64,000 nt of DNA from CBFIGX01 sp965662265 (GTDB lineage Bacteria; Bacteroidota; Bacteroidia; Flavobacteriales; UBA7430): the NCBI GenBank assembly GCA_965662265.1, contig CBFIGX010000001.1, positions 310,001 to 374,000 on the forward strand, written 5' to 3'. This document shows positions 7,767-17,176 of this stretch, piece after piece. The notes beneath the pieces were generated by a model. It did no database searches and was not told the origin of the DNA. It saw only the letters and a program-made list of their open reading frames with translations. Numbering within the stretch: the first letter of the stretch is position 1; each line of letters opens with the position of its first letter. Position numbers and translations under genes: made by a program.

Positions 7767-8963
7767 TTAATACAAAAAGTTATTGTAAGGATATCTCCTC
7801 GCGTGGATCTCTTTTACCAAGTCGTAAACAGTTGTTTTAAAGCTGTCCCAGTTTTCTTTTTTGTAAGCTGAAATAAAGATACAGTTATTATTCATCTTCG
7901 ACATCCATGTTCTACCCCAGTCTTCTAGAGAGTTGTTTTCAAAAGTTCGAGGTGTTAAATCGTCTTCTTCTTTTGGAGTATATCTAAACAAATCAATTTT
8001 ATTAAATACCATAAGTGTTGGCTTATCGGATGCATCTATCTCGTCTAAAATTTTGTTCACAGAATCTATATGTTCTTCGAAATTAGGGTGAGAAATATCT
8101 ACCACATGAATTAAAAAATCTGATTCGCGCACTTCGTCTAATGTAGATTTGAAAGACTCTACAAGTTGTGTGGGTAGTTTGCGAATAAATCCTACCGTAT
8201 CAGAAAGTAAAAAGGGAAGATTTTGTATGACCACCTTTCTTACTGTTGTGTCTAAAGTTGCAAACAACTTATTCTCAGCAAAAACTTCAGATTTACTTAG
8301 CGCATTCATTATTGTTGACTTTCCAACATTAGTATATCCAACGAGTGATACGCGTATCATCTGGCCTCGATTTTTACGCTGCGTTGCCATTTGTTTATCA
8401 ATGGTTTTAAGCTTTTTCTTTAATAAAGAAATTCGCTCACGAATAATTCTTCTGTCGGTTTCTATCTCTGTTTCACCTGGTCCTTTCATTCCTATACCAC
8501 CTTTTTGTTTCTGAAGGTGTGTCCACATGCGCGTTAATCGTGGTAATAAGTATTCGTATTGGGCAAGTTCTACTTGCGTACATGCATGGGCTGTTTGAGC
8601 TCTTCCCGCAAAAATATCAAGTATTAGATTTGTTCTATCTAATACCTTCCTTTCGCCAAAAATAGTTTCAATATTTCTTTGTTGAGAAGGAGACAGTTCA
8701 TCATCAAATATGATAATGTCTATATCGTTATCTTCGGCATAAGTGAGGATTTCTTTTATCTTCCCAGAACCTATAAATGTCTTGGGATTAGGTTTGTCAA
8801 CTTTCTGAACAAAACGCTTTAGTGGGGTGGCTCCTGCTGTTTCTGCCAAAAATTGTAACTCATCTAAGTACTCGGATGACTTTTTCTCATTTTGTAAACG
8901 CGTAATCACTCCAACGAGTATTGCTTTTTCTCCTGTAGATTTAATAGTTACTTTTTGAGTCAT
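7767..8963 (-). CDS. hflX: GTPase HflX
   Basis: HflX is a ribosome-associated GTPase that splits stalled or heat-damaged 70S ribosomes. The 398 residues comprise an N-terminal HflX domain with a Gly-rich GSGKIKEI segment, a helical linker containing GPGETEIETDRR, and a G domain starting near residue 205 with P-loop GYTNVGKST, DTVGFIRKLP (switch II) and the NKID specificity motif. The ATG at 8963 gives the usual N terminus. It lies 9 bases after the preceding reverse-strand membrane-protein gene, which suggests co-transcription. Confidence 0.96.
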   Translation of the reverse strand: MTQKVTIKSTGEKAILVGVITRLQNEKKSSEYLDELQFLAETAGATPLKRFVQKVDKPNPKTFIGSGKIKEILTYAEDNDIDIIIFDDELSPSQQRNIETIFGERKVLDRTNLILDIFAGRAQTAHACTQVELAQYEYLLPRLTRMWTHLQKQKGGIGMKGPGETEIETDRRIIRERISLLKKKLKTIDKQMATQRKNRGQMIRVSLVGYTNVGKSTIMNALSKSEVFAENKLFATLDTTVRKVVIQNLPFLLSDTVGFIRKLPTQLVESFKSTLDEVRESDFLIHVVDISHPNFEEHIDSVNKILDEIDASDKPTLMVFNKIDLFRYTPKEEDDLTPRTFENNSLEDWGRTWMSKMNNNCIFISAYKKENWDSFKTTVYDLVKEIHARRYPYNNFLY

Positions 8964-8972
8964 AAAAAAAAT

Positions 8973-9407
8973 TTATGGCCAAACTGACCATGGAATTCGA
9001 CTTAAAATAAGTACTAAAGCAATTAAATAATAGATCGATTTCACTTTGTGCTTTAATGAATCTGCTATATCTTTTTTTGATTTTGAGTGTGCCATTGTAA
9101 TAAACACGATTGCTATAATCATTACCAGCGGATGTTCTACTGCATATAACCTAAGCGTAGAATCTTTCATTGCCGAACCCAAGTCTGCTAATCCGGCTTT
9201 GCTCATTGGACTAATAAAGTACAGTACAATTCCAACTAAAAATTGGATGTGCGAAATAATAAGCAACCATAAGCCTCTTTTTTTATCTGATGTGGTGTGT
9301 GGCTTATTTGTGCGATATGCAATAAATGACTTTATCAAACCTAGTAGTAATAAGAGAAGTAAAATATATGGCAAAAAACTGTGTAGATGTTTTAATCCTG
9401 TATACAT
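8973..9407 (-). CDS. Small four-helix membrane protein, cytochrome-b-like
   Basis: This 144-residue protein has four predicted transmembrane helices (about 12-28, 46-65, 90-106 and 124-140). Several His residues sit at helix ends: KHLHS at 7-11, SHIQF near 53, EHP near 92 and AHSK near 106. This looks like the small Bacteroidota family often labelled cytochrome b, in which the His would bind haem, but haem binding is not proven by sequence. It lies upstream of hflX with a 9-base gap. A TAGTTTTG box at 9431-9438 on the reverse strand is a possible -7 element. Confidence 0.6.
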   Translation of the reverse strand: MYTGLKHLHSFLPYILLLLLLLGLIKSFIAYRTNKPHTTSDKKRGLWLLIISHIQFLVGIVLYFISPMSKAGLADLGSAMKDSTLRLYAVEHPLVMIIAIVFITMAHSKSKKDIADSLKHKVKSIYYLIALVLILSRIPWSVWP

Positions 9408-9609
9408 AATTTTAAATTTTTTAATTTAAGCAAAACTAATGATTTCTAATTTGGAGTGACAGCCCTTAGAGCAAATTTAAACGACTCTTTTTTAAAGACT
9501 TGTTTATATGCTAAAACTTATAAAGACTTTTGTGCGTGAATAATAGTCCCACAATATTGTATGCTTATAGTAATAATTGGTTATTTTCACACATGAAAAT
9601 AAATTTTAC

Positions 9610-12600
9610 ATGAAAAAACTAGTTTTATATCTCTTCTCAGTAATGCTTTCAAGCATTTGTCTTTCGCAAGAAAATTTTCCAGAAAATGGTGTTAGGTCAA
9701 ACTACAAAGAGTTACACGCGTTTGTAAATGGAACGATTCACTTGGATTCGGAAAAACAAATTAAACGTTCCATATTACTTATCAGAGATGGAAAAATTAT
9801 CGACGTAGGACCTAATGTACAAATCCCTGCCTATGCTACAATCCACAATCTAGAAGGTGCACATATATATCCTTCATTTATTGACGTATACAGCTCATAT
9901 GGAATGCCTAAAGTATCTAAAGAATCTTGGAGCCCTAAACCTCAAATTAATAGTAAGACTCCCGGCGCTTTCTCTTGGAATCAAGCACTTAAACCAGAAT
10001 ATAATGCTGGGGTGAAATTTGTCCCTAACAAAACAGCAAGCGATTATAGACATGAAGGATTTGGGCTTGTATCATCATTTCTTAATGATGGTATTGTTAG
10101 AGGAACCTCAGTATTGGTGAAATTAGGAGATGGCTCCCCGCAAGAAGAACTTGAGAAAACTAAAAGTTTTGCTCACTACTCATTTGATAAAGGAAGCTCA
10201 AGACAAAATTATCCTAGCTCCTATATGGGGAGTATTGCTCTACTAAGACAAAGTATATATGATGCTATATGGGCTAATCACAATGGGGATCAAAATAACT
10301 TAAGCTTGTTAGCACTTCACAATAATTTAAGCTTAAATGCAGTTATAGAAATTGATAATCATCACGCCATCAATAATGTGCAAGATATAGAAGATGAGTT
10401 TAAGATGAACTTTATCATCAAGGGTAATGGAGATGAATACCAAAGTTTGGCATCAATAGAGAATACCAATAGAACATTTATTTTACCACTTAACTTCCCA
10501 AAGCCTTATGATGTGAGCGACCCTTATGAGAGCTTAAATCTTAGCCTTAAAAAAATGAAACATTGGGAGCTTGCGCCTGCAAACGCATCACTACTAAAAT
10601 CACGGGGTTTAAACATCGTTTTTACTATTCATGATCTTAAAAATAAATCAGACTTCTTAGGCAACCTTCGGAAAACAGTTGATTATGGCTTAAGTAAAAA
10701 AGATGCTTTGTATGCACTTACAGAGGGTCCAGCGAAGCTGTTAGGCCTATCTAACTTATATGGAAGAATTATGAAGGGTATGGTGGCGAACTTTATAATC
10801 TGTTCTGGAAACTTGTTTGATTCAGAAACAAAGATTAAAGAAAATTGGGTTTCTGGAAAGCAATACATTATCAATCCGTTGGAAGATTACGATTACAGAG
10901 GCGGTTACATACTAAAAATTGATGGCGAGATTCAAACACTTAAGATATCTGGTAATAAAGATAAACTTAAAGGACAGATCATAGGTGTAGACACAATAGA
11001 TGTCAAAATTAACATAAACCAGCATTTAATGCAGTTGGTTTACGCCGACAGTAATGGGGAGAAGGTTCGATTGAGCGGACATGGGAAAGACCCCATTGAA
11101 GGGCAAGGTCAACTAGGAAATGGCGATTGGGTTTCCTTCAATATAAAACGAAAAGAAGCCTACAATGAAACTCTTGTTGAAGAAGATAACAAAGTTATTG
11201 ATGCAGATTTGTTTTGGGCCCTAAATGATATTGGTGAACAATGGTTCCCGAATTGTGCCTACGGCTGGACTGAAAAGCCAGAACAAAAGGCTCTTATCTT
11301 TTCTAATGCAACCGTATGGACCAATGAACAAGAAGGTGTTATAAAAAATGCTTCTGTTGCCATTTTTGAAGGCGCCATTATTGCGGTAGGAAATGATGCT
11401 GTAGAAGCTATAAAAAACAAATACAACTTTGAAGAGATTGATCTTACAGGTAAACATCTTACCTCTGGAATTATAGATGAACATTCTCACATCGCTTTGC
11501 GTTCTGTAAATGAAAGTTCGCAAGCAAGTGCTGCCGAAGTACGTATAGCAGACGCTATTAGGCCTGATGATATTAACATATACAGGCAACTAGCTGGAGG
11601 TGTAACATGCTCTCAACTATTACATGGTTCTGCAAATCCTATAGGAGGGCAATCTGCACTTATAAAAATGCGTTGGGGTAGTTCGGCTAAAGATATGTTA
11701 TTTAAAGAAGCTAAACCATTCATTAAATTTGCCCTTGGTGAGAATGTTAAACAAAGTAATTGGGGTGATTACTCGAGATATAGATTTCCACAAACACGAA
11801 TGGGTGTTGAGCAAGTATATTACGATAGTTTTATAAGAGCTAGAGATTATGAAAAGAAATGGCAACAATGGAATAGATTGTCTTCATCAGATAAGAAAAA
11901 CTCAAAAATGCCCCATAAAGATTTAGATTTAGAGTGTATACTTGAAATCTTAAACGATCAAAGAGAAATTACATGTCACTCCTACCAGCAATCAGAAATA
12001 AATATGTTGATGCAAGTTGCAGACTCAATGAACATAACATTAAACACCTTTACGCACATTCTAGAAGGCTATAAAGTTGCAGAGAAGATGAAAACACATG
12101 GTGCCGGAGGATCAACATTTTCGGACTGGTGGGCTTATAAATATGAAGTTAACGATGCCATTCCTCACAATGGATCTTTACTTAATGATATGGGTATTGT
12201 TACTGCCTTTAATTCTGACGATGCAGAAATGGCCAGAAGGCTTAATCAAGAGGCTGCAAAAGCAGTTAAATATGGTGGAACATCTGAAGAAGATGCATGG
12301 AAATTTGTTACTCTTAACCCAGCCAAACTACTTCATATAGACCACAAGGTCGGAAGTCTTAAAAAAGGTAAAGACGCTGATCTCGTTATTTGGTCTGGGC
12401 ATCCTCTCTCCATTTATACGAAAGCAGAACAAACATATGTTGATGGACGGTGCTACTATTCATTAGAAAATGATTTAAAATTACGAAAGCAAAATAATGA
12501 CGAACGCAACAGAATCATCCAAAAAATGCTAGCCGAAAAAAATAAAGGCAAAGCTACGCAAAAGGTAAAAAAAGACAGAAGTTACCATTTTCATTGCGAT

Positions 12601-12612
12601 ACCAACGAATAA
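9610..12612 (+). CDS. Secreted two-domain amidohydrolase
   Basis: This 1000-residue exported protein starts at the ATG at 9610, which gives a clean signal peptide (MKKLVLYLFSVMLSSICLSQ). It carries two imidazolonepropionase-like amidohydrolase domains. The N-terminal half has composite-domain strands (IYPSFIDVYSSYG) but lacks an HxH metal motif. The C-terminal half has SGIIDEHSHIALRS, a normal HxH site, a FNSDDAEMAR segment with the late metal-binding Asp, and the NPAKLLHIDHKVGSLKKGKDADLV-type ending of the family. So only the second domain looks catalytic. A smaller amidohydrolase-like gene follows after 9 bases. The substrate is unknown; periplasmic dipeptide or cyclic amide hydrolysis is a guess. 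Confidence 0.85.
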   Translation: MKKLVLYLFSVMLSSICLSQENFPENGVRSNYKELHAFVNGTIHLDSEKQIKRSILLIRDGKIIDVGPNVQIPAYATIHNLEGAHIYPSFIDVYSSYGMPKVSKESWSPKPQINSKTPGAFSWNQALKPEYNAGVKFVPNKTASDYRHEGFGLVSSFLNDGIVRGTSVLVKLGDGSPQEELEKTKSFAHYSFDKGSSRQNYPSSYMGSIALLRQSIYDAIWANHNGDQNNLSLLALHNNLSLNAVIEIDNHHAINNVQDIEDEFKMNFIIKGNGDEYQSLASIENTNRTFILPLNFPKPYDVSDPYESLNLSLKKMKHWELAPANASLLKSRGLNIVFTIHDLKNKSDFLGNLRKTVDYGLSKKDALYALTEGPAKLLGLSNLYGRIMKGMVANFIICSGNLFDSETKIKENWVSGKQYIINPLEDYDYRGGYILKIDGEIQTLKISGNKDKLKGQIIGVDTIDVKININQHLMQLVYADSNGEKVRLSGHGKDPIEGQGQLGNGDWVSFNIKRKEAYNETLVEEDNKVIDADLFWALNDIGEQWFPNCAYGWTEKPEQKALIFSNATVWTNEQEGVIKNASVAIFEGAIIAVGNDAVEAIKNKYNFEEIDLTGKHLTSGIIDEHSHIALRSVNESSQASAAEVRIADAIRPDDINIYRQLAGGVTCSQLLHGSANPIGGQSALIKMRWGSSAKDMLFKEAKPFIKFALGENVKQSNWGDYSRYRFPQTRMGVEQVYYDSFIRARDYEKKWQQWNRLSSSDKKNSKMPHKDLDLECILEILNDQREITCHSYQQSEINMLMQVADSMNITLNTFTHILEGYKVAEKMKTHGAGGSTFSDWWAYKYEVNDAIPHNGSLLNDMGIVTAFNSDDAEMARRLNQEAAKAVKYGGTSEEDAWKFVTLNPAKLLHIDHKVGSLKKGKDADLVIWSGHPLSIYTKAEQTYVDGRCYYSLENDLKLRKQNNDERNRIIQKMLAEKNKGKATQKVKKDRSYHFHCDTNE

Positions 12613-12621
12613 ATTTATACG

Positions 12622-13920
12622 ATGAAACATATCTTAATTTTATTATCCGGACTAATAAGTCTTAGTCTCATAGCCCAAACTCCAGCAGAAAGTCAAAAGA
12701 AAAGAATAATGCTTTACGGAGCTACAGCACACCTAGGTAATGGTGGGGTTATAGAAAACGCCATTATTATTTTAGAGGATGGAAAAATCCTTACTATTGA
12801 GAGTGCTAGTAATATTCGTATTGATATGAGTGACGTAGAGTATTACGACTTAATTGGGAAACATGTTTACCCAGGTTTTATTTTGCCAAACACTACATTG
12901 GGCTTAGCCGATATAGATGCCGTGAGAGCTACCAGAGACTTTAATGAAGTTGGTGATTTCAAACCTCATGTACGAAGTATTATTGCCTATAATACAGACT
13001 CACCTGTTTTACCTACAATTCGAACAAATGGGATACTGGTTGGGCAAATTACCCCAAGAGGTGGCTATATTTCTGGGAGCTCAAGTATTGTAGAATTTGA
13101 TGCATGGAACTACGAAGACGCGCTTTACAAAGAAGACGACGCCATCCATTTAAATTGGCCTCAAGAACCTTGGATTTACCACAACCATAGTCATGAAAAT
13201 AGTTCTGAAGAACATGATCACTACGAAGAAGAGCTTAAATTAGTTGAAGACTATTTCAACAAGGCAAAGAGTTATGCTGCTGCTAAGCCTAAACAACTAG
13301 ATATTGCAATGGAAGCAATGGCTGGCTTGTTTAGCGGGACTAAACAACTATTTATTCACGCCTATTCCGTGAAGCAAATAAAAGAAGCCGTGCTATTTGC
13401 AGAGCATATGCAGATTCAAAAGATGGTTCTTGTTGGGGCTTCTGATGCCTGGCGCATTGCAGATTTTATTGCCGATTATAACGTCCCCGTTGTATTAAGT
13501 AGAACGCATCGACTTCCGCTACGCCAATCAGAAGATATAGACATTGCCTACAAATCGGCTAAAATTCTTCGTGATGCTGGTGTTTTATATTGCCTGGATT
13601 ATCAAGGTGATATGGAGCGAATGGGCTCAAGAAATCTGCCATTCACAGCTGGAACTACAGTGGCCTATGGTTTAGATAAAGAAGAAGCGCTCATGAGTAT
13701 TAGTCTTAATGCCGCAAAAATATTAGGAATAGATAATCGCCTTGGAAGTTTAGAAGAAGGCAAAGATGCTACTCTGTTTGTTTCTGACGGGGATGCACTA
13801 GACATGAGAAGTAATTCTATAAGTTTAGCATTTATTAGAGGTAAAAAACTTGAATTGACAAATCACCAAGAACAGTTGTACAATAAATACAAGGCAAAGC
13901 ATCAAAAATTTCTCGACTAA
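12622..13920 (+). CDS. Secreted amidohydrolase-like protein, metal site degenerate
   Basis: This 432-residue protein has a signal peptide (residues 1-18) and the amidohydrolase composite fold. The position where the family has HxH after the first strand reads YPGFILPNTTLGL, without His. The C-terminal part is well kept (ISLNAAKILGIDNRLG, then LEEGKDATLFV). It may be a non-catalytic partner of the larger amidohydrolase encoded 9 bases upstream; such large-small pairs are typical in Bacteroidota. A His-rich stretch (HNHSHE, EEHDHYEEE) near residues 190-210 could bind metal. The stop overlaps the next start by one base. Confidence 0.8.
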   Translation: MKHILILLSGLISLSLIAQTPAESQKKRIMLYGATAHLGNGGVIENAIIILEDGKILTIESASNIRIDMSDVEYYDLIGKHVYPGFILPNTTLGLADIDAVRATRDFNEVGDFKPHVRSIIAYNTDSPVLPTIRTNGILVGQITPRGGYISGSSSIVEFDAWNYEDALYKEDDAIHLNWPQEPWIYHNHSHENSSEEHDHYEEELKLVEDYFNKAKSYAAAKPKQLDIAMEAMAGLFSGTKQLFIHAYSVKQIKEAVLFAEHMQIQKMVLVGASDAWRIADFIADYNVPVVLSRTHRLPLRQSEDIDIAYKSAKILRDAGVLYCLDYQGDMERMGSRNLPFTAGTTVAYGLDKEEALMSISLNAAKILGIDNRLGSLEEGKDATLFVSDGDALDMRSNSISLAFIRGKKLELTNHQEQLYNKYKAKHQKFLD

Positions 13921-14402
13921 TGAAGTATCGTCCACTTACCAAGAAAGAGTTAGAGCCTTTTAAAAATGAGTTCATTCAATTTCTTTCTTCTCACACTATT
14001 ACAGGAGATGATTGGGAGAAAATGAAAACTGAAAAACCCATGGAAGCCCAACGTATGATAGATATATTTAGCGACATCGTGTGGGAAAAGTCACTTGAAA
14101 AAATTACTTTTCTTGAACATCGAGATCATAAACATCTCAACGTTTTTAAATGCAATAAAGAAAGTCTTAATGTAATTGGCTTTGCTCTTACAAACAGCAA
14201 TGCGCCATCGCTATTAAAGGAAAAGACCTTTAAGGATATCGCCTCTGGTAAAATTTTGTTCTCAGACTTAAAAGCAGAGTTTCATCAGTCACAAAAAAAT
14301 TACAAAAAGAATAGACAAGCAGATATGTTTGAACTCATGGAAAAAGGTTGCACTCCATGTACTGAAGCTTATTACTATGGTATTAAATCCTTACTAAAAT
14401 AA
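13920..14402 (+). CDS. Uncharacterised cytosolic protein (DUF6495-like)
   Basis: This 160-residue soluble protein has no signal peptide. The start MKYRPLTKKELEPFKNEF and the end GCTPCTEAYYYGIKSLLK, with a CxxC pair (CTPC), resemble a small Bacteroidota-specific family annotated DUF6495. It has no recognisable enzyme motif. The ATG shares its A with the upstream stop codon, so translation is coupled to the amidohydrolase gene, although this protein lacks export signals. Function unknown. Confidence 0.6.
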   Translation: MKYRPLTKKELEPFKNEFIQFLSSHTITGDDWEKMKTEKPMEAQRMIDIFSDIVWEKSLEKITFLEHRDHKHLNVFKCNKESLNVIGFALTNSNAPSLLKEKTFKDIASGKILFSDLKAEFHQSQKNYKKNRQADMFELMEKGCTPCTEAYYYGIKSLLK

Positions 14403-14539
14403 TTGATTACGACTTTTCTCTATACTAATATACTCATGTATTATATGTAATTATTTGACTCACATATGAGTAATCAAATCTTGATATAATCAATAAATCA
14501 TTCTCGAAAGCCTTGTTGTTTAACCTAGATCATTTATCA

Positions 14540-15208
14540 ATGAAAGATCATCTACATATCACTTATAAGTTCAAGCAATTATCAAATGAAGAGCGATTAG
14601 AGAAAAGTCAAAAATATTTTAACCAAATGAAGCAACGGCGATCTATAAGGTCGTATAGCTCTGAAACCTTTCCAAAAGAAATTCTGGAGAATATAATTGC
14701 AACTGCGGGTACAGCACCATCTGGGGCTCATAAGCAGCCATGGACTTTTTGTCTAATAAGTAATTCTGAACTTAAAACAAGTATCAGGCGTATGGCAGAA
14801 AAAGAAGAACACATCAGCTATAATGGAAGAATGTCAGATCAATGGTTAAAAGATTTAGCCCCATTGGGGACCGACGCTTCAAAGCCATTCATAGAAGATG
14901 CTCCTTATATTATTGTTGTCTTTAAGAAGCTATACGATTACGATAGCGATGGAAAAAAACTGAACAATTACTATGTTAACGAATCGGTCGGAATTGCTGT
15001 TGGCTTTTTATTGATGGCTATTCATCATGCAGGTCTGGTAGCTCTTACACATACTCCTAGTCCGATGAACTTTTTACAAAAAGTGTTGGAAAGACCTGCT
15101 AATGAAAGAGCCTTTCTACTGATGCCTGTTGGACTACCTGACAAGGGGACTCTTGTTCCGGACATACAAAGAAAAGAATTAGATGATATAATGGTAGAAT
15201 ACAAATAA
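14540..15208 (+). CDS. Iodotyrosine-deiodinase-like nitroreductase-fold flavoprotein
   Basis: This 222-residue protein is a nitroreductase-fold FMN enzyme closest in pattern to iodotyrosine deiodinase (IYD). RRSIRSYS (33-40) is the phosphate-binding Arg cluster, and TAGTAPSGAHKQPWTF is nearly the IYD signature. From remembered family sequence, Glu90, Tyr94 and Lys115 fall at the spacing (0, +4, +25) of human Glu157, Tyr161 and Lys182, which clamp the halotyrosine amino and carboxyl groups; a Thr pair sits at 170 and 172 in LTHTPSP. The likely reaction is reductive dehalogenation of halotyrosine. I prefer the ATG at 14540 over a TTG at 14513. It stands alone after a 137-base gap with palindromic sequence. 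Confidence 0.85.
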   Translation: MKDHLHITYKFKQLSNEERLEKSQKYFNQMKQRRSIRSYSSETFPKEILENIIATAGTAPSGAHKQPWTFCLISNSELKTSIRRMAEKEEHISYNGRMSDQWLKDLAPLGTDASKPFIEDAPYIIVVFKKLYDYDSDGKKLNNYYVNESVGIAVGFLLMAIHHAGLVALTHTPSPMNFLQKVLERPANERAFLLMPVGLPDKGTLVPDIQRKELDDIMVEYK

Positions 15209-15276
15209 TTATAGCCTGTGTATTTATTTACTATGTTAAACTTATCGAGGTAAAATTTTAAAGAAAAGATATAAAA

Positions 15277-15307
15277 AAAGCCTTAGCAGTATTCATGCTA
15301 AGGCTTT
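15277..15307 (-). terminator. Terminator after the PpiD-like gene
   Basis: A perfect 12-bp stem (15277-15288 with 15296-15307) encloses a 7-base loop. On the reverse strand it is followed by a run of T, making a standard intrinsic terminator for the long reverse operon ending at 15327. It may also stop forward transcription from the deiodinase-like gene. Confidence 0.85.
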
Positions 15308-15326
15308 GAATTTGTGAATTGTATCT

Positions 15327-17114
15327 TTAATAAAACTTGGCTCTATTATCTTCAATTTCTGTTTTTTCTTTAAGTGCGTTGTACACTTCAAAATTTACTC
15401 GAGGCTGTATTTGAGCTTCTAATTGTTTTTTTAGATCTTCATAGTTCTCTGGAGCAACAGCTTCTTTAAAGTCGTTTGCAGTAACTACATAAACGCCATT
15501 GTTCGCAACAATAGGATTAGAAAGTTGTCCTTTTTCCACACCATAAAAGGCACCAACAACGTCTGGTTCATAACCCCCTGGGATAGTATTTGAGGAGAAG
15601 GCAAGAGTGTTTGCTTGCTCAACAGATAGATTCATTGCAGAAGCTAGATCTTGAATAGAATTAACCTTAGCCAGTTGCTCTTGAAATTCAGCAGATAAAA
15701 TCTCTCCGCTTTTTTCTCGCTTTACAGCAACTTCTATTTGAGCTTTAACATCTTCTAAAGGTTGTATTCCTTCTTCAATAACATTTGTAAGCATAAGTAC
15801 AACTAGACGATCATTGAAATCTTCTAACTTAACGCTGTTCATATTTGTATTTTCATTAAAAGCCCAAAAAACCAGATTTCTGGCATCACCTATTCCTGGA
15901 ATAGATCGATCTGAATCTTGAATCATTGCAGTAGATACTGCAATATTCTTGTCGTCTGCCATAGTTTCTAATTCATCTTTATCTGAAGCAATAGCTAGTT
16001 CACTTGCCTGAGCATAAATTTCATTGGAAGTTTCTTCAGATGGATCAATAGACATTTCTATAATTGCAACCTGAACAGAGTCTGTATTTCTTGCATTTAA
16101 GCGAGCAAGTTTAAAACTGTTATTTTCTTCATATGGGCCATATACATATCCTATGTCTGCATTACGCATTTCGAATTCTATAGCAGGAGACAATTGTCCT
16201 TCAGCGTAAAATGTGGGATCAAAGGGTGCGTCAGAGTAGTCGGCTACAAAAGAAACAGCATTATCTGTATTTCTAAATCCAGGAATGGTTTCGTTCATTT
16301 TAGAGATTTTGTTAAAAACAACCTTATCATCTAATAAGGCATTCATTTTAGCTCTAATCGCTTCCTTATCTTCTTGGGTAGGTTTAATCTCAAAAACAGC
16401 TATAGATAACTCCCGGCTAGCACTTTGGGGGTAGTCATCTTTATTGGCGTTGTAATATTGATTAATATCAGCGTCTGTTATTTCTACTTCCGTGTCAAAG
16501 GGCTTAAAAACATAACTTCCACTGGTCTGGGAAGCTTGTTCATTATAATACACCTCGGCATCAATAGATGATGCGAATAATCCTTGACGTATCATTCCTG
16601 TATATTTTTGACTTAAGCGTTCCTTGCGAATTACATTTTCGAAGTACATCCATCGGAGTGGATCATTATCATAAATTTGTTGGATCAGGTTTGCTAATTG
16701 TGCAGGAGAAATATCTTGATTAGCGACACCAAAAAACTGTTTTGCTGTAGCAGACATCTCTCCAGAATTATATCCAAACGTAAGGCCAGAAAGTTCTTCA
16801 GAGCTTATAGAAAGTCCGAGCTCTTCATACTGCTCTCCCATGATAATTTCATTAAGCTTCTCTGCCCATAAGTTATCTCTAAGCACGTTTCTATCTTGCT
16901 TTGTGTTAAAAATACGATCCAGATTTTGCGCATCGGTTTCGAATTCTCTGTAATCGATAACTTCATCATTCACCTCACCTAATACACCCTGCGCACTATT
17001 TAGTAAAGATGTTCCTGAGTTCATCAAATCGCCTAAAAGAAATGCTCCCATGGCAATACCAATACCTCCAATTAAAAGACCCGATCGTTTTCTTAATTTA
17101 TCTAGTGATATCAT
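15327..17114 (-). CDS. PpiD/SurA-like periplasmic folding factor without a visible parvulin domain
   Basis: This 595-residue, membrane-anchored periplasmic protein has a short cytosolic N terminus, one transmembrane helix (about 11-31) and a SurA_N-like segment starting GEVNDEVIDYREFE. The rest resembles the PpiD-type chaperone at the end of the coaX-lptC operon in Bacteroidota. I cannot find the parvulin (PPIC) domain: no HILI motif and no GGxLG-type segment, and the chain passes from YVYGPYEENNSFKLARL directly into DSVQVAIIEMSIDP. As far as I recall, relatives are near 700 residues, so the length fits a missing domain. Chaperone activity without prolyl isomerase activity is the likely role. 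It ends the operon. Confidence 0.8.
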   Translation of the reverse strand: MISLDKLRKRSGLLIGGIGIAMGAFLLGDLMNSGTSLLNSAQGVLGEVNDEVIDYREFETDAQNLDRIFNTKQDRNVLRDNLWAEKLNEIIMGEQYEELGLSISSEELSGLTFGYNSGEMSATAKQFFGVANQDISPAQLANLIQQIYDNDPLRWMYFENVIRKERLSQKYTGMIRQGLFASSIDAEVYYNEQASQTSGSYVFKPFDTEVEITDADINQYYNANKDDYPQSASRELSIAVFEIKPTQEDKEAIRAKMNALLDDKVVFNKISKMNETIPGFRNTDNAVSFVADYSDAPFDPTFYAEGQLSPAIEFEMRNADIGYVYGPYEENNSFKLARLNARNTDSVQVAIIEMSIDPSEETSNEIYAQASELAIASDKDELETMADDKNIAVSTAMIQDSDRSIPGIGDARNLVFWAFNENTNMNSVKLEDFNDRLVVLMLTNVIEEGIQPLEDVKAQIEVAVKREKSGEILSAEFQEQLAKVNSIQDLASAMNLSVEQANTLAFSSNTIPGGYEPDVVGAFYGVEKGQLSNPIVANNGVYVVTANDFKEAVAPENYEDLKKQLEAQIQPRVNFEVYNALKEKTEIEDNRAKFY

Positions 17115-17176
17115 TTGTAATCATTTTTTCGTTAATCAAGTGAGCGAATATACAAATTTATTGATAATACATAGGG

